Positions 43,430 to 51,183 of a DNA stretch of 64,000 nucleotides are shown in pieces. The notes under the pieces are model-generated. The model was not told where the DNA came from. It was given only the letters and a program-made list of their open reading frames with translations, and ran no database searches. The DNA lies in the NCBI GenBank assembly GCA_959019775.1, contig CAUEPS010000001.1:62001-126000 (forward strand). Reading direction: 5' to 3'. Source of the stretch: an uncultured Collinsella sp. GTDB taxonomy: Bacteria; Actinomycetota; Coriobacteriia; Coriobacteriales; Coriobacteriaceae. Positions within the stretch are counted from its first letter, which is position 1. The number at the start of each line of letters is the position of its first letter. The position numbers and the translations under genes are program-made.

Positions 43430-44176
43430 ATGCTTGCGGAAGATAGGCTCAATACGATCGTGTCGATGGTGCAGCAGGCTGGCTCGGTAACGGTGCCCGA
43501 GCTTGCCGATGCCCTGGGCGTGACGGCCTCTACCATTCGACGCGACCTACAGACGCTCGACCGAGCGCACCGCATCGCCAAGGTGCACGGTGGCGCGACA
43601 AGTCTTGAGCGCGCGCACGTGACGCGCGACCTAACGATCAGTGAGCGCAGTGATCTCCATAACGACGACAAGGAGCGTATCTGCGCCCGCGCCGCGGCGC
43701 TCGTGGAGCCCGAGAGCTTTGTGTACATCGATTCGGGTTCGACAACGCTCAGACTCATCGAGCATCTTCCGCATCTCGAATCGGTCACCTATGTGACTGA
43801 TTCCGTGCTCCATGCTCAGTATCTCGCTGTGCGCGGCATGCGCACCGTGGTGCTGGGCGGCGAGCTTAAACCCGAGACCGAGGCGCTCGTTGGCCCCGAT
43901 GCTCTGGCAACCCTAGACCGCTACAACTTTAACTGCGGCTTTTGGGGTTCTAACGGCATTGCCGCCGAGCAGGGCTTTACGACGCCCGATATCGAGGAAG
44001 CGCAGGTCAAGCGTATCTCGATGCGCCATACAGCCAAACGCTTCGTAATCTCGGACGCCAGTAAGTTTGGCATGGTGGCTCCCGTAAAATTCGCGGACTT
44101 CCGTGACGCAACGGTTATCACCGCGGGCGAGGTGCCCGCCAAGTACCAGACGATGGAAAACGTCATCACGGTTTAG
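43430..44176 (+). CDS. DeoR-family transcriptional regulator
   Basis: A 248-residue repressor type. The N-terminal winged helix-turn-helix (LAEDRLNTIVSMVQQAGSVTVPELADALGVTASTIRRDLQTLD, 1-45) binds DNA. The C-terminal domain (about 75-240) resembles ribose-5-phosphate isomerase and would sense a phosphorylated sugar; YIDSGSTTLRLIEHLP is its ligand loop. It is three bases after the oxidoreductase gene and probably controls that operon. Confidence 0.93.
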   Translation: MLAEDRLNTIVSMVQQAGSVTVPELADALGVTASTIRRDLQTLDRAHRIAKVHGGATSLERAHVTRDLTISERSDLHNDDKERICARAAALVEPESFVYIDSGSTTLRLIEHLPHLESVTYVTDSVLHAQYLAVRGMRTVVLGGELKPETEALVGPDALATLDRYNFNCGFWGSNGIAAEQGFTTPDIEEAQVKRISMRHTAKRFVISDASKFGMVAPVKFADFRDATVITAGEVPAKYQTMENVITV

Positions 44177-44318
44177 CAACGGGGCGAAGTAAGGCCAAAA
44201 CCACCACAAAGGTGCCTGTCCCCACTGTGGCGGTTAGTAACGAAAACCGAGTAGTTTTCTCAATAGAAAAACGGCAACGTCCATTACGGGCGATGCCGCT
44301 ATTGTTGTCTGCCGTTTT

Positions 44319-44536
44319 GTCTAAGTCTGTAACAACTAGACCGTTAAAAGTGGGTTAGATGTTACAGATTGAGATTCTTCCGAACCGCGCCGTCCCTTTG
44401 TCTCGATCTGTAACATCTGGGACCGATTTTGCCGAGTTATTGTTATAGATTGAGATTTTTCCTTGAGGGAGATTCGAATGTCTCGATCTGTAACAGACAG
44501 ACCGGAAAATGGGTTTTAACTGTTACAGATCGAGAC
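44319..44536. repeat. tandem array of three palindromic TGTTACAGAT units
   Basis: Units at 44319-44376, 44400-44456 and 44480-44536 (starts 81 and 80 bp apart) each consist of GTCTCGATCTGTAACA, about 25 bp with a conserved GACCG, and the inverted TGTTACAGATCGAGAC. Unit 3 has a perfect 16-bp inverted repeat; units 1 and 2 have few mismatches. The spacers are about 23-24 bp. No coding potential is seen. Confidence 0.85.
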
Positions 44537-44575
44537 GTTTTGGCGCCACGGCTGAGCCATCGTGGTGGTTTTGAC

Positions 44576-44628
44576 GTTTGCCCAGATAAAACCTGCCAAA
44601 ATAAACCTGTCCCTTTTTGGCGGGTTTT
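44576..44628 (+). repeat. CCTGTCCC-type repeat, copy 3
   Basis: GTTTGCCCAGATAAAACC, then AAAATAAACCTGTCCC and TTTTTGGCGGGTTTT. Inverted ends AAAACCTGCC / GGCGGGTTTT. Its last bases supply part of the stop codon of the minus-strand gene at 44627. Confidence 0.75.
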
Positions 44629-45286
44629 AGGGCTCCCAGGGGCAGGGGGCTTCGATGTGGATGTGCTCGCCGGTTACGGGATGCGTGAAGGACACGCTGT
44701 GGGCGTGGAGCATCAGGCCGCAGGGGCGCGGCGTTCCGTACAGGTCGTCGCCAACCAGGGGGTGACGCTCGCTGGCCAGGTGCACGCGAATCTGATGCTT
44801 GCGGCCGGTGAGCAGCTCAACATCGATATACGAACGCGCGGGCAGGCCTCGGCGGCTCTTAAGGCGCTTGAGTACCTTGACGCGCGTCTGAGACGGCTTG
44901 CCGCTGGCGCCGACGCGCATCTTGCGGCTGTCGTGGCGGTCGCGGGCGATGGGCTTGTCGATGAGCTTTTCGTTCCAGTCGATCTTGCCCTCGGCGAGCG
45001 CCAGATAGTGCTTTTCGAATGCGTGGTCGATGACCATCTGGTCAAAAGCGGGCTGTGTCCGCTTGTCGAGCGAGAACAACACCACGCCGGTGGTGTCGCG
45101 GTCCAAGCGGTTGAGCGGTTGCATGTCGGTCGCGGCAAAGCCGTCGCCCATCGCCAGCAGCAGGTCGCTGGCGTAGTCGGTAAGTGTGCGCTCGCCGGTG
45201 CCGTCACCGTGGACGATCATGCCGGCAGGCTTATCGATAGCCATGAGCCAGGCGTCGCAGTAGAGGACTTGAGGTTCTTCGTTCAC
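44627..45286 (-). CDS. RluA-family 23S/tRNA pseudouridine synthase
   Basis: A 219-residue enzyme converting uridine to pseudouridine in RNA. LMAIDKPAGMIVHGDGTG opens the catalytic fold. NRLDRDTTGVVLFS carries the catalytic Asp (about residue 63), with Asn in place of the usual His before RLD. RKHQIRVHLASERHPLVGDDLYG is the family C-terminal motif. There is no S4 domain, so it is of the short RluA/TruC type. The RNA target is not known. The stop codon coincides with the edge of a repeat. Confidence 0.9.
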   Translation of the reverse strand: MNEEPQVLYCDAWLMAIDKPAGMIVHGDGTGERTLTDYASDLLLAMGDGFAATDMQPLNRLDRDTTGVVLFSLDKRTQPAFDQMVIDHAFEKHYLALAEGKIDWNEKLIDKPIARDRHDSRKMRVGASGKPSQTRVKVLKRLKSRRGLPARSYIDVELLTGRKHQIRVHLASERHPLVGDDLYGTPRPCGLMLHAHSVSFTHPVTGEHIHIEAPCPWEP

Positions 45287-45301
45287 GTGTAAGCCTTTCG
45301 A

Positions 45302-47794
45302 TTAGCTAATTCCCACAAACATGCAGCCCGAGGTGGCGCCGCGCAGGCGGGCGGCGGGCTTGCGGCCGGCTTGAGCCGCCTCGACGGCGCGACGGACGCG
45401 AGCGACGGCACGGCCAATCTCATCGGCCTCGAGCAAGGTTCCGTCGACCATAAGACGACGGACGCCGGCGTCGAGCAACTGCGGTACCTGCGGCGTGAGG
45501 TCGATGGGGTAAGCATCGTACAAGCGAGAGCGGCCATGGATGTCGGTGCGTACGGGCATGACCTTGCCGTCGATATTCTTGAGCGAGAGCTTGCGGGCAC
45601 GCAGGCGGCAGTTGGCGCAATCGTGGATGCAGCCGTTGGCAACCTGCAGAATGCAATGCTCGCTTGTCATGACGCGTGGGCGGCCAAAGACGGTGATGCC
45701 CAGAGTCGCGGGCGCGGCGGCGCCGAACGAGACAATCTCGTCGAGCGTGATCTCGGGCGAGAGCCAAAACGCACCGGCCCCGCGCTCGGCAAGCGCCTCC
45801 ATGCAGGGCGTGTTGTGCACCGGCAGGCAAGAGCGAATCTCGGCCGTGGCGCCAACCTGGGCGGCCAGGGCAAGCTCAGAGATGTTGCCAATAGCGACCG
45901 TGGCGCCGGCAACAACCCACGGGTCGACGCGCTCGTGGTCAACGGCACGGCAGACCTCGTCGAGCACGGGCACGATGCCCTGCTCAAACGCATCGGCGGG
46001 GGAGAGCTCGGCCGCATCGAGCGCGTCGGTGGTCATGTAGATGCGCGTTGCACCCTCCGCTCGCGCTGCCTCGGCGGCCTCGAGCGAGGTGACGGTGGCG
46101 CAGATCTGCGGCTCGTCGCGGTAGTGCTCGGGCATGGGCCGCGTACATTTGTCGAGCACCGGCAGCTCGAGCGTGCGGGCACGCTCGTCATACGGTGCCA
46201 GAATGGCCTCCTCCAGCGCCTTGCAGGCGGCGGCGCGCACCTTGTGCACAGCGGAGAAGCCCATGCCGCAGCCCTTATCGAGCGCCACATCAAAGCTCGC
46301 GGACTCAAAGGGCGAGGACCCCATGCGGCCCACATGCTCTACCAGATCGGACGCCTCGACCGCGCGGGTCTTGGCGGCCTCGACGGTAAAGCCCGTGGCC
46401 GTGGCCGTAAGCGAAGGGGCGTCGCAGCAAGTAAGCGTGACGGCAAACGGTTCGCCCAAACGCGCCACAACGGTTACATCAACGGCGCGGCGGCGCAGCA
46501 CATCGCGCTTGAGCGCGGCGCCGGCAGCGTCAATGGCGCGCTGGCTTCGAATCACGCGCACGCGGCAGCCCTCGGGCATGCTGCGAGGCACGCGGCACTC
46601 GATGATGTCACCGGCGGCGGCATCATCGGCGGCAATGGTGGTCAGGAACTGGTCAAACTCGTTATCGTGGCGAAGCTCCAGCAGGTCGCCCTTGCCCACG
46701 GGCTCAAACAACTCAATGCGGGCGATGGCGGCGCGCCGACGGCGGTCGTCGGGCTTGAGGCCGCGCACATCGCGGTTGGCCGGGCGGCTGCCCAGCACCG
46801 TGCCCACGATCTGGCCGCGGTTGTTGGAGCGCTCGTAGCTCATCATCTCGTCACCCGAGGTACCGTCTTGGTAGGCGTGCGTAAAGTCGCGGTTAAAGCA
46901 GCGCTTGAGCTGTCGCTGGCGGGCCGCATCCTCATCCTTAGAGGTCGAAACATCGGCCAGCATGTCATCAATCTGATGACGATACACGTCGACGATGGAA
47001 TACACGTAATCGGGGGCCTTCATGCGGCCCTCGAGCTTGAGCGATGCGGCGCCGGCGTCATACAGACGGCGAACAAGCTGCGAAGTGTTGGTGTCGCGCG
47101 GGCACAGCGCGCGCTCGCGTCCGGCAGGGGAGAGCGAGCGGCCGTTCTCGTCAATTAGCTTGTAGGGTAGGCGGCAGGGCTGGGTGCACATGCCGCGGTT
47201 GGCCGAGCGGCCAGCCATGGCAAAGCTCGACAGCAGGCACAGACCCGAGTAGCAAAAGCAGATGGCACCGTGGCTAAAGACCTCAAGGTCCACATCGGGC
47301 GCGGCGTTGTGAATGGCGGCGATCTCGTCGATGGAGAGCTCGCGCGAGAGAGTCACGCGGTCGGCGCCCTGCTCACGGCACCAAAGGGTTCCGCGGTCGT
47401 CGTGGATGTTCGCCTGGGTCGAGATGTGTGTCTCGATGCCGGGCATGGTGCGCTTGACCTCAAAGAACAGACCCCAGTCCTGGATAATGAAGGCGTCGGC
47501 GCCCAGCGTGGAGCAGCGATGGATGAGTTGCAGCGCATCGCCCATCTCAGACTGCTTGATGACGATGTTTACCGTGACGTAGACGCGCGACCCGGCTAGA
47601 TGCGCGGCGCGGCAGGCTTGCTCAAAGGCCTCGTCGGTAAAGTTGGTTGCCTTGCGGCGGGCGTTGAAGCTGCCCATGCCGCAGTAGATGGCGTCTGCCC
47701 CGGCAGCGAGCGCGGCGGCAAAGGGCTCGGGCCCTCCGGCGGGCGCCAAAAGCTCGGGTCTGCGGTTGGTGGTTCGACTGGCGGTTGCGGTCAT
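45302..47794 (-). CDS. U32 family peptidase-like protein (RlhA-like)
   Basis: An 830-residue protein. The N-terminal half (about 10-290) is a U32 domain: ELLAPAGGPEPFAAALAAGADAIYCG, the cluster motif EVFSHGAICFCYSGLCLLSS with further Cys in RGMCTQPCRLPY, and LKLEGRMKAPDYV. The middle and C-terminal parts resemble the collagenase-like DUF3656 region and a second barrel ending in a Cys-rich segment (CILQVANGCIHDCANCRLRARKL). The E. coli relative RlhA hydroxylates 23S rRNA; whether this protein does is inferred. The gene lies 15 bases from the pseudouridine synthase gene on the same strand, so both may act in rRNA modification. Confidence 0.85.
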   Translation of the reverse strand: MTATASRTTNRRPELLAPAGGPEPFAAALAAGADAIYCGMGSFNARRKATNFTDEAFEQACRAAHLAGSRVYVTVNIVIKQSEMGDALQLIHRCSTLGADAFIIQDWGLFFEVKRTMPGIETHISTQANIHDDRGTLWCREQGADRVTLSRELSIDEIAAIHNAAPDVDLEVFSHGAICFCYSGLCLLSSFAMAGRSANRGMCTQPCRLPYKLIDENGRSLSPAGRERALCPRDTNTSQLVRRLYDAGAASLKLEGRMKAPDYVYSIVDVYRHQIDDMLADVSTSKDEDAARQRQLKRCFNRDFTHAYQDGTSGDEMMSYERSNNRGQIVGTVLGSRPANRDVRGLKPDDRRRRAAIARIELFEPVGKGDLLELRHDNEFDQFLTTIAADDAAAGDIIECRVPRSMPEGCRVRVIRSQRAIDAAGAALKRDVLRRRAVDVTVVARLGEPFAVTLTCCDAPSLTATATGFTVEAAKTRAVEASDLVEHVGRMGSSPFESASFDVALDKGCGMGFSAVHKVRAAACKALEEAILAPYDERARTLELPVLDKCTRPMPEHYRDEPQICATVTSLEAAEAARAEGATRIYMTTDALDAAELSPADAFEQGIVPVLDEVCRAVDHERVDPWVVAGATVAIGNISELALAAQVGATAEIRSCLPVHNTPCMEALAERGAGAFWLSPEITLDEIVSFGAAAPATLGITVFGRPRVMTSEHCILQVANGCIHDCANCRLRARKLSLKNIDGKVMPVRTDIHGRSRLYDAYPIDLTPQVPQLLDAGVRRLMVDGTLLEADEIGRAVARVRRAVEAAQAGRKPAARLRGATSGCMFVGIS

Positions 47795-48094
47795 ATCCTG
47801 CCTTTCAAAATGCTCAGATATTCAAAAGTATAGTGGTGCCGTTGCGGCAGGCGATGCCCGTGCTCCAAGCGGGATAAAGTCTTCAGCAGCTTAGGCTGGC
47901 TGACCCCGTGGAGAACCGTTCAGCTGCCAACGGGCGCCGTTGGGCGATAAAATATTCTCTCCAGCTGATAATATTCTTGCATCAAACAGAAACCTTGAGT
48001 ACTATCCCAAATCAAGCGCGGTGTTCAGACCGAATTGTGCCTCCCGGTGCGAACGCCGCGCTCACGCTCTCTATCTGATCGTAAGGAGAAAAAC
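47795..48094. other. divergent intergenic region upstream of ridA
   Basis: No gene is visible in these 300 bp. GATAAAATATTCTC (47946) and GATAATATTCTTG (47967) form a direct repeat in an AT-rich patch that may hold the ridA promoter or a regulator site. AAGGAG at 48083-48088 is the ridA ribosome site. Confidence 0.4.
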
Positions 48095-48472
48095 ATGAGC
48101 AAGACCGTCGTGTCTTCCGATAACGCACCCGCAGCCATCGGACCGTATTCCCCCGGTATCCAGACCGGCAACATGGTGTTCCTGTCCGGCCAGCTGGGCA
48201 TCGACCCCACAACTGGCAAGATGCCCGAGGGCGTCGAGGCCCAGGCCAAGCAGTCCCTTGCTAACGTCGAGGCCCTGCTGACTGCCGCCGGCGCTACGTT
48301 TGCCGATGTCGTCAAGACCACGGTCTACCTGGCCGACATTGCCGACTTCGCTGCCGTGAACGAGATCTACGCCTCCAAGTTCGAGGCCCCGTTCCCCGCG
48401 CGCAGCGCTTTCCAGGTTGCCGCCCTTCCGGCTGGCGGTCTGGTCGAGATCGAGGTCGTCGCCGCTCTCTAA
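48095..48472 (+). CDS. ridA: RidA family reactive-intermediate deaminase
   Basis: A 125-residue trimeric enzyme that hydrolyses 2-aminoacrylate and related imines to 2-oxo acids plus ammonia. It protects PLP enzymes. APAAIGPYSPGIQTGNMVFLSGQLGIDP, NVEALLTAAGATFADVVKTTVYL and the late PARSAFQVAALPAGGLVEIEVVA, with the substrate-binding Arg, are all typical. It is a single gene behind AAGGAG, ended by a bidirectional terminator. Confidence 0.95.
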   Translation: MSKTVVSSDNAPAAIGPYSPGIQTGNMVFLSGQLGIDPTTGKMPEGVEAQAKQSLANVEALLTAAGATFADVVKTTVYLADIADFAAVNEIYASKFEAPFPARSAFQVAALPAGGLVEIEVVAAL

Positions 48473-48501
48473 GGCGTTGGCAACAACTAAACATGACATG
48501 C

Positions 48502-48540
48502 AAAAAGACCCTGCAGCGCGTGCGAGCTGCAGGGTCTTTT
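48502..48540. terminator. bidirectional terminator between ridA and the YheO-type gene
   Basis: AAAAAGACCCTGCAGC / GCTGCAGGGTCTTTT with a 7-nt loop. A-run and T-run on the two sides serve both converging genes. Confidence 0.92.
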
Positions 48541-48584
48541 GTTAAGTGACGGATCGCTTGTGGAGCCGCGCTCCATTTTGCTCG

Positions 48585-49241
48585 TTAGCCCTCCTTGCGA
48601 ACTTTTTGCAGGTAGCGGTAGACGCTGGGCTCCGAGATGCCCAGCGCGGTGGCGGCGCAGGCCACGGCGCCCTTGAGCATGAACACCCCGTTGCCGCTGA
48701 GGTGGCGAATGACGTCCACGCGGTCGCTCTGACCAAGCGACGCTACATCCAGCCCGCGCGCGCTCAGCAACTCGGCAATGCTGCGGTCAATGAGCTCCTG
48801 TGTGGACTCCGAAAGGCTTTCGACCTCGATAGGGGCGGGCTCCGTGCGCGTCGGCGCCGCGTCGAAGCACGCCATGAGCTGCTGCGCCATGGCGTTGATG
48901 GAGCGTACGGTCGAGAGGTCGGTGTTGACGCAGAGCATACCGACGATCTCGTCATTCTCGCGGATAAAGTACGTCGCCGACTCCAACGTCTTGCCGCCGG
49001 CACCGCGCCCCTCGTAGCCCGTAATAAACGGCAGGTCGCGATACTTGGCGTCGTGCATGATCTTGAGTGCCAGATCGGTGGCGGGACCGCCGACCTTGCG
49101 GCCGCTCACGATGCCGTTGCGAATATCGACGATGGCGTGGTCGGGATCCGAGAAATCGTGCAGCACGATTTCGCTGTTTTTGCCGAGTATCTGCTCCAGA
49201 AAATCGACCATCGGCAAAAAGCGGCGTACGGTCTCGTTCAC
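48585..49241 (-). CDS. YheO-type PAS/helix-turn-helix transcriptional regulator
   Basis: A 218-residue regulator. The N-terminal YheO-like PAS domain (about 5-110) shows LEQILGKNSEIVLHDFSDPDHAIVDIRNGIVSGRKVGGPATD. The C-terminal helix-turn-helix (about 165-218) ends ATALGISEPSVYRYLQKVRKEG. I start at the GTG at 49241, which has AAAGGAG 6 bases upstream, instead of the longer frame. Its divergent position from the permease-hydroxylase genes makes it a candidate regulator of them. PAS ligands for this family are poorly known. Confidence 0.88.
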   Translation of the reverse strand: MNETVRRFLPMVDFLEQILGKNSEIVLHDFSDPDHAIVDIRNGIVSGRKVGGPATDLALKIMHDAKYRDLPFITGYEGRGAGGKTLESATYFIRENDEIVGMLCVNTDLSTVRSINAMAQQLMACFDAAPTRTEPAPIEVESLSESTQELIDRSIAELLSARGLDVASLGQSDRVDVIRHLSGNGVFMLKGAVACAATALGISEPSVYRYLQKVRKEG

Positions 49242-49593
49242 GGGCAACTCCTTTGGGTGAAAACGGAAATGTTCATAACAATTTTTTCTCATGGTAACAC
49301 GCTGCCCACCATCTCGTATATCCGCAGGTACATTGCGTAATGCAGACGAACGGTAGGAATTTAGCGGTAAACGGTTGACCAAAAGAAAAGTTAGATGTTA
49401 TTTTGACCAGACACTTTCCTGACCTGCGGAAATGCGTTATTTCAGCTGAAGAATGGTCTGATAACAAAAAATTATTATTGAGAATGAGAATCATCTTTAA
49501 TACGATATGCAATGAAGGCACAACCTCAACCCCGCACTGCGTCACAATAGAGCGTTAGATGCGAAAACAACTACTTCGAGGATTGGTGGTCAA
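49242..49593. other. divergent regulatory region, AT-rich
   Basis: A gene-free 352 bp between the YheO-type gene and the permease. It is notably AT-rich, contains a Fur-like box (see 49479-49493), and must hold promoters in both directions; none could be assigned securely. Confidence 0.45.
49479..49493. promoter_or_regulatory. Fur-like box
   Basis: TGAGAATGAGAATCA resembles the 7-1-7 iron-regulator consensus TGATAATNATTATCA at 12 of 14 consensus positions. It lies 100 bp upstream of the permease gene. A metal link would make sense for an operon encoding many iron-sulphur clusters, but one site by eye is weak evidence. Confidence 0.3.
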
Positions 49594-50988
49594 ATGACCC
49601 AGGAGACGGTTACGAACGGCACTGAAGCCCTGTTCACTCGCGAAGGTATGCCTCCCGTTAAGGAAATGATCCCGTGTGCCCTTCAGCACGTACTGGCATC
49701 GTTTGCCGGCATCATTACCCCGGCGGTCATCATGGCCGGCGTCTACGGCTTTAATAGCCAGCAGAGCACCGACATCATCCAGGTCGCGCTCATTCTTTCG
49801 GCGATCGACACGGCCCTTCAGGCCTTCGCTCCCTTCCGTCGCATCGGCGGCGGCCTGCCCATCGTCATGGGCGTTTCGTTCGCGTTTCTGCCGGCCCTGC
49901 AGGCCATGGGTGCCTCGGGCTTTAGCTTTGGTGCGCTGCTGGGTGGCGAGATCGTCGGCGGCGCCGTCGCGGTCCTCTTTGGTCTGGCCTACAGCAAGAT
50001 CAAGTGGCTGTTCCCGCCTGTCGTGACCGGTACGGTCATCTTCTCCATTGGCGTCTCTCTCTATCCCACGGCTGTCAAGTATATGGCCGGCGGTATGGGT
50101 ACGCCGCTGTGGGGCACCCCGCAGGCCTGGTGCGTCGCTCTTATCACCTTCGCCGTGGTCTTTGCGCTCGCCAACTTTGGCAAGGGCACGCTCAAGCTGG
50201 GATCCGTGTTCTTTGGCATGATCGTTGGTATGATCGTCTCCATCCCCTTTGGCATGATCGACTTCTCCAGCGTCGCCACCGCCCAGGTCTTCGCCCTTCC
50301 CAAGCTCATGCCCTATGCGCTCGAGTTTGATCCCGAGGTCTGCATTACCCTTGCCGTCGTGTTCCCCATGGTTGCCATCCAGGTTATCGGCGACGTCTCT
50401 GCCGCCTGCCTGGGCTCCATCGACCGTATGCCCACCGAGCGCGAGCTCTCCGGCGCTATCGTGTCCCAGGGCCTCACCTCTATGGTCGGCGGCCTGCTGG
50501 GCGGTCTTCCCACCAGCGCCCTTGGCCAGAACGTGGGCATCATCTGCTCCAACAAGGTCGTCAACAAGTGGGTCTTTGTGATCATCGCGGCCGTCTTTGC
50601 CATCGCCGGCCTGTTCCCGCAGCTCTCTGCCGTCCTTTCCGCTATCCCGCAGCCCGTCATCGGCGGCGCGACCGTCGGCGTCTTTGGCACCATCACCATG
50701 AACGGCGTGCGCATGTTCACCCGCGAGGGCCTCACGCAGCGCACCACCACCATCGTCGGTACCTCCGTCGTCTTTGGCCTGGGTATCTGGATGGCCAGCG
50801 GTTGCCTTGCCGGTGAGGGTATGCCCACCTGGGTGCCCACCGTCATCGGCTCCAATGCCGTAACCCCCACCGCCATCATGGCCATTGTCCTTAACCTGAT
50901 CCTTCCGCAGACGCCGGTCGTGGCTCAGCACATCGATGCTGCCAAGGACGCTGCCGTGGATCTGGTCTTGCCCGAGAGCAAGAAGTAA
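49594..50988 (+). CDS. purine/xanthine permease, NCS2 family
   Basis: A 464-residue membrane transporter of the nucleobase-cation symporter 2 (uracil-xanthine permease) family. About 14 hydrophobic segments are seen. QHVLASFAGIITPAVIM (helix 1, His typical of this family) and GLPIVMGVSFAFLPAL (helix 3) stand out. The central substrate region has DVSAACLGSIDRMPTERELSGAI and GLLGGLPTSALGQNVGI. Placement directly before SsnA, YgfK and a molybdenum hydroxylase suggests uptake of xanthine or urate, the substrates of those enzymes. Confidence 0.92.
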   Translation: MTQETVTNGTEALFTREGMPPVKEMIPCALQHVLASFAGIITPAVIMAGVYGFNSQQSTDIIQVALILSAIDTALQAFAPFRRIGGGLPIVMGVSFAFLPALQAMGASGFSFGALLGGEIVGGAVAVLFGLAYSKIKWLFPPVVTGTVIFSIGVSLYPTAVKYMAGGMGTPLWGTPQAWCVALITFAVVFALANFGKGTLKLGSVFFGMIVGMIVSIPFGMIDFSSVATAQVFALPKLMPYALEFDPEVCITLAVVFPMVAIQVIGDVSAACLGSIDRMPTERELSGAIVSQGLTSMVGGLLGGLPTSALGQNVGIICSNKVVNKWVFVIIAAVFAIAGLFPQLSAVLSAIPQPVIGGATVGVFGTITMNGVRMFTREGLTQRTTTIVGTSVVFGLGIWMASGCLAGEGMPTWVPTVIGSNAVTPTAIMAIVLNLILPQTPVVAQHIDAAKDAAVDLVLPESKK

Positions 50989-51180
50989 CCAATTCGGTGC
51001 TATTCGTCGGCGGGCGCATCGCCTCGTCCGCCGACGTCATGCGGTGCCAAGCCGCACTTCAAAGGGTTTGTCCCTTTGGTGAAGCGTTGACGGGAGAGGG
51101 CCCGTTTCCGGTGTAGGCCGGCGCTTCGCACTCCGCCATGTCAGAGGTGTCAAACCCCGCCTCTGATGTTGAAGGGAGCA
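50989..51180 (+). ncRNA. multi-hairpin structured leader before ssnA
   Basis: Five consecutive structures fill this gap. CGTCGGCGG/CCGCCGACG (51005-51036), TGCGG/CCGCA (51040-51056) and AAAGGG/CCCTTT (51061-51077) come first. A three-way junction follows: GAAGCG/CGCTTC at 51081-51086 and 51122-51127, enclosing ACGGG/CCCGT (51090-51105) and CCGG/CCGG (51108-51121). TCAGAGG/CCTCTGA (51141-51166) ends just before the ribosome site GAAGGGAG. The density suggests a regulatory RNA; it matches no class I can name. Confidence 0.5.
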
Positions 51181-51183
51181 TTC

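Noticed and set aside
44319..44536. CRISPR array
   Set aside because: The repeats alternate in orientation, the intervals are two fixed short sizes with partly conserved content, and there are no cas genes.
44429..45292. Plus-strand frame of 287 codons across the repeats and opposite the pseudouridine synthase
   Set aside because: It starts inside the palindromic array and its main part is antisense to RluA-family motifs.
45371..47158. A 595-codon plus-strand frame opposite the U32 gene
   Set aside because: Antisense shadow of a real gene with clear domain motifs; no ribosome site and no recognisable protein family.
51081..51127. Purine riboswitch
   Set aside because: A three-way junction next to purine genes was tempting, but the loops are 6 nt, not complementary to each other, and the conserved junction pyrimidines are not seen.
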